This document shows positions 6,457 to 7,184 of a stretch of 7,184 nt of DNA, in pieces (positions within the stretch are counted from its first letter, which is position 1; every line of letters starts with the position of its first letter). The notes beneath the pieces were generated by a model. That model made no database searches. It was not told the origin of the DNA and saw only the letters and a list, made by a program, of their open reading frames with translations. The position numbers and the translations under genes are program-made. The stretch comes from an uncultured bacterium (GTDB lineage Bacteria; Actinomycetota; Actinomycetes; S36-B12). The stretch lies in NCBI GenBank assembly GCA_903908025.1, contig CAIVQM010000057.1, positions 1 to 7,184 of the forward strand, read 5' to 3'.

Positions 6457-6550
6457 CTGACGGAGCGTAGACCGCACCCGTCCGGTCGGCTGCGCGAGTG
6501 CGCGCTCCAGCGCCGCCGAGGCGATGCCCGCGGTCTGGCACGATGACCGG
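6457..6550. other. Divergent intergenic region between the cofactor operon and the NuoD-like gene
   Basis: A 94-bp gap that must hold two opposed promoters. On the minus strand TACGCT (6464-6469) is the candidate for the operon. On the plus strand CACGAT (6539-6544), six bases before ATG 6551, is a weak -10 candidate for the NuoD-like gene, which also lacks a clear Shine-Dalgarno. I saw no strong operator palindrome. Confidence 0.4.
6464..6469 (-). promoter_or_regulatory. Candidate -10 element of the DUF2520-panC-nadB-nadC-coaX operon (leaderless)
   Basis: TACGCT on the minus strand fits the TAnnnT actinobacterial -10 and is followed by seven bases (CCGTCAG) before GTG 6456. Transcription could therefore begin at or next to the start codon. 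No Shine-Dalgarno precedes the GTG, which agrees with leaderless translation, common in actinobacteria. No good -35 is visible. Confidence 0.4.
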
Positions 6551-7184
6551 ATGGCGACCGAGATCCTGCTGGGCATCGGTGTCGCCGCGATACTCCCGTG
6601 CGACGCTCCACTCCCGCTGCGCGAGCACCATCCCGTCACGCACCCGGGCTTCCAGCTCAACGTCGTGGTCGACGACGGCATTGTCACCGAGGCCGACCCG
6701 CGCGTCGGCCTCATGCACCGCAGCGCCGAGAAACTGTTCGAGGCCCGCGACTACCGCCAGGCAATGCTGCTCGCCAACCGGCACGACTGGCTGTCGGCCT
6801 TCTCCTCCGAGGTCGGCGTCGCCCTCGCCCTCGAGTCGGCGCTCGGCATCACGCCTCCCGAGCGCGCGACCTGGACCCGGACGCTCCTGGCCGAGGCCAA
6901 CCGCGTCTCCGCCACCCTCGCCTTCATCGCCCCCGTCGGTGGCGACGCTCGCGAGATCCTCGAAGCCATGCGCGAGCGACTCGCCGCCATCCAGGAGCTT
7001 GCGACCGGTGGCCGCGTGCATCCCGGCTACGCACGCATCGGCGGTGTGGCGATGCCGCTGTCCGACGAGGCCATCGACGCCTACGCCGCCCTGACCGTCG
7101 ACCTGCGCGCAGCACTCCCGCAGATCACCGATGCGATCACCCAATACTCCGAGCCCTTCGCCGGCATCGCCGTCCTCAGCCGCG
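6551..7184 (+). CDS. NuoD-like protein (complex I 49-kDa / hydrogenase large-subunit family), 3' end beyond window
   Basis: ATG 6551 opens 211 codons without a stop up to the window edge; a full family member is about 380-440 residues. Features kept from NuoD are: HHPVTHPGF (26-34) in place of GPQHPSTHG; DPRVGLMHRSAEKL (49-62), like the family's D-P-x-I-G-Y-L-H-R-G-x-E-K; ALALESALGI (91-100); AEANRVSATL (114-123), like AELNRI; and GYARIGGV, like NYIRIGGV. In true complex I this subunit forms the quinone pocket with a His of the HPSTHG loop and a Tyr in DYL. Here the loop is degenerate and the Tyr position is Trp80 (HDWLSAFSSE), so a standard ubiquinone/menaquinone role is doubtful. It stands apart from any visible nuo operon. 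Orphan NuoD paralogues are annotated in actinobacterial genomes, sometimes as NuoD2. Function unknown; a redox-complex or hydrogenase-like accessory role is only a guess. Confidence 0.8.
   Translation, partial: MATEILLGIGVAAILPCDAPLPLREHHPVTHPGFQLNVVVDDGIVTEADPRVGLMHRSAEKLFEARDYRQAMLLANRHDWLSAFSSEVGVALALESALGITPPERATWTRTLLAEANRVSATLAFIAPVGGDAREILEAMRERLAAIQELATGGRVHPGYARIGGVAMPLSDEAIDAYAALTVDLRAALPQITDAITQYSEPFAGIAVLSR

Noticed and set aside
6457..6714. N-terminal extension of the DUF2520 frame upstream of GTG 6456
   Set aside because: The frame is open, but it overlaps the divergent NuoD-like gene, shows no homology, and precedes the Rossmann motif by far more than usual.
6332..7144. Minus-strand open frame of 270 codons
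   Set aside because: It lies antisense to the NuoD-like gene and the start of the DUF2520 gene; its Gly/Asp/Arg-rich sequence matches no family I know.

Overview
This window reads as chromosomal DNA from a high-GC Gram-positive bacterium (Actinomycetota). Codons are strongly GC-biased at third positions, GTG starts occur, genes overlap tightly, and the protein sequences have an actinobacterial flavour. I cannot fix the genus.

Region 1 (1-1164, minus strand): a gene for a secreted pentapeptide-repeat protein, cut by the left window edge. It has a clear signal peptide and a good ribosome binding site. Its two tandem homologous modules each carry conserved cysteines, and a C-terminal part runs into a glutamine-rich 7-residue repeat at the edge. 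It looks accessory: the only in-frame TTA codons I found in the window are in it. Region 2 (1165-1389) is a 225-bp intergenic stretch with a perfect 9-bp inverted repeat around a TTTT loop.

Region 3 (1390-6456, minus strand) is one cofactor-biosynthesis operon. In transcription order it holds a Rossmann/DUF2520 oxidoreductase-like protein, panC (pantothenate synthetase), nadB (L-aspartate oxidase), nadC (quinolinate phosphoribosyltransferase) and coaX (type III pantothenate kinase). Three junctions are 4-nt ATGA overlaps, and the nadC/coaX junction is TAGTG. The operon joins two pathways. Aspartate goes through iminoaspartate and quinolinate to nicotinate mononucleotide (NadB, then NadA from elsewhere, then NadC). 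Pantoate plus beta-alanine goes to pantothenate and 4'-phosphopantothenate, towards CoA (PanC, CoaX). nadA, panB, panD and a recognised panE are not in the window.

The main anomaly is nadC. It is broken by two lesions within 27 bases: an in-frame TAG at a conserved lysine position, and one extra G in a G-run. The rest of the gene, including the catalytic residues, is intact. This is either a very recent pseudogene or a sequence/assembly error.

Region 4 (6457-6550) is a short divergent promoter region. The DUF2520 gene has a candidate leaderless promoter there. Region 5 (6551-7184, plus strand) is the start of a divergent NuoD-like (complex I 49-kDa subunit family) gene cut by the right window edge. 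Its quinone-site motifs are degenerate. No gene-free stretch exceeds 300 bases. I saw no tRNA, rRNA, CRISPR array or insertion sequence. I found no convincing undescribed multi-gene system: most of the window is a known biosynthetic operon, flanked by two less understood genes.
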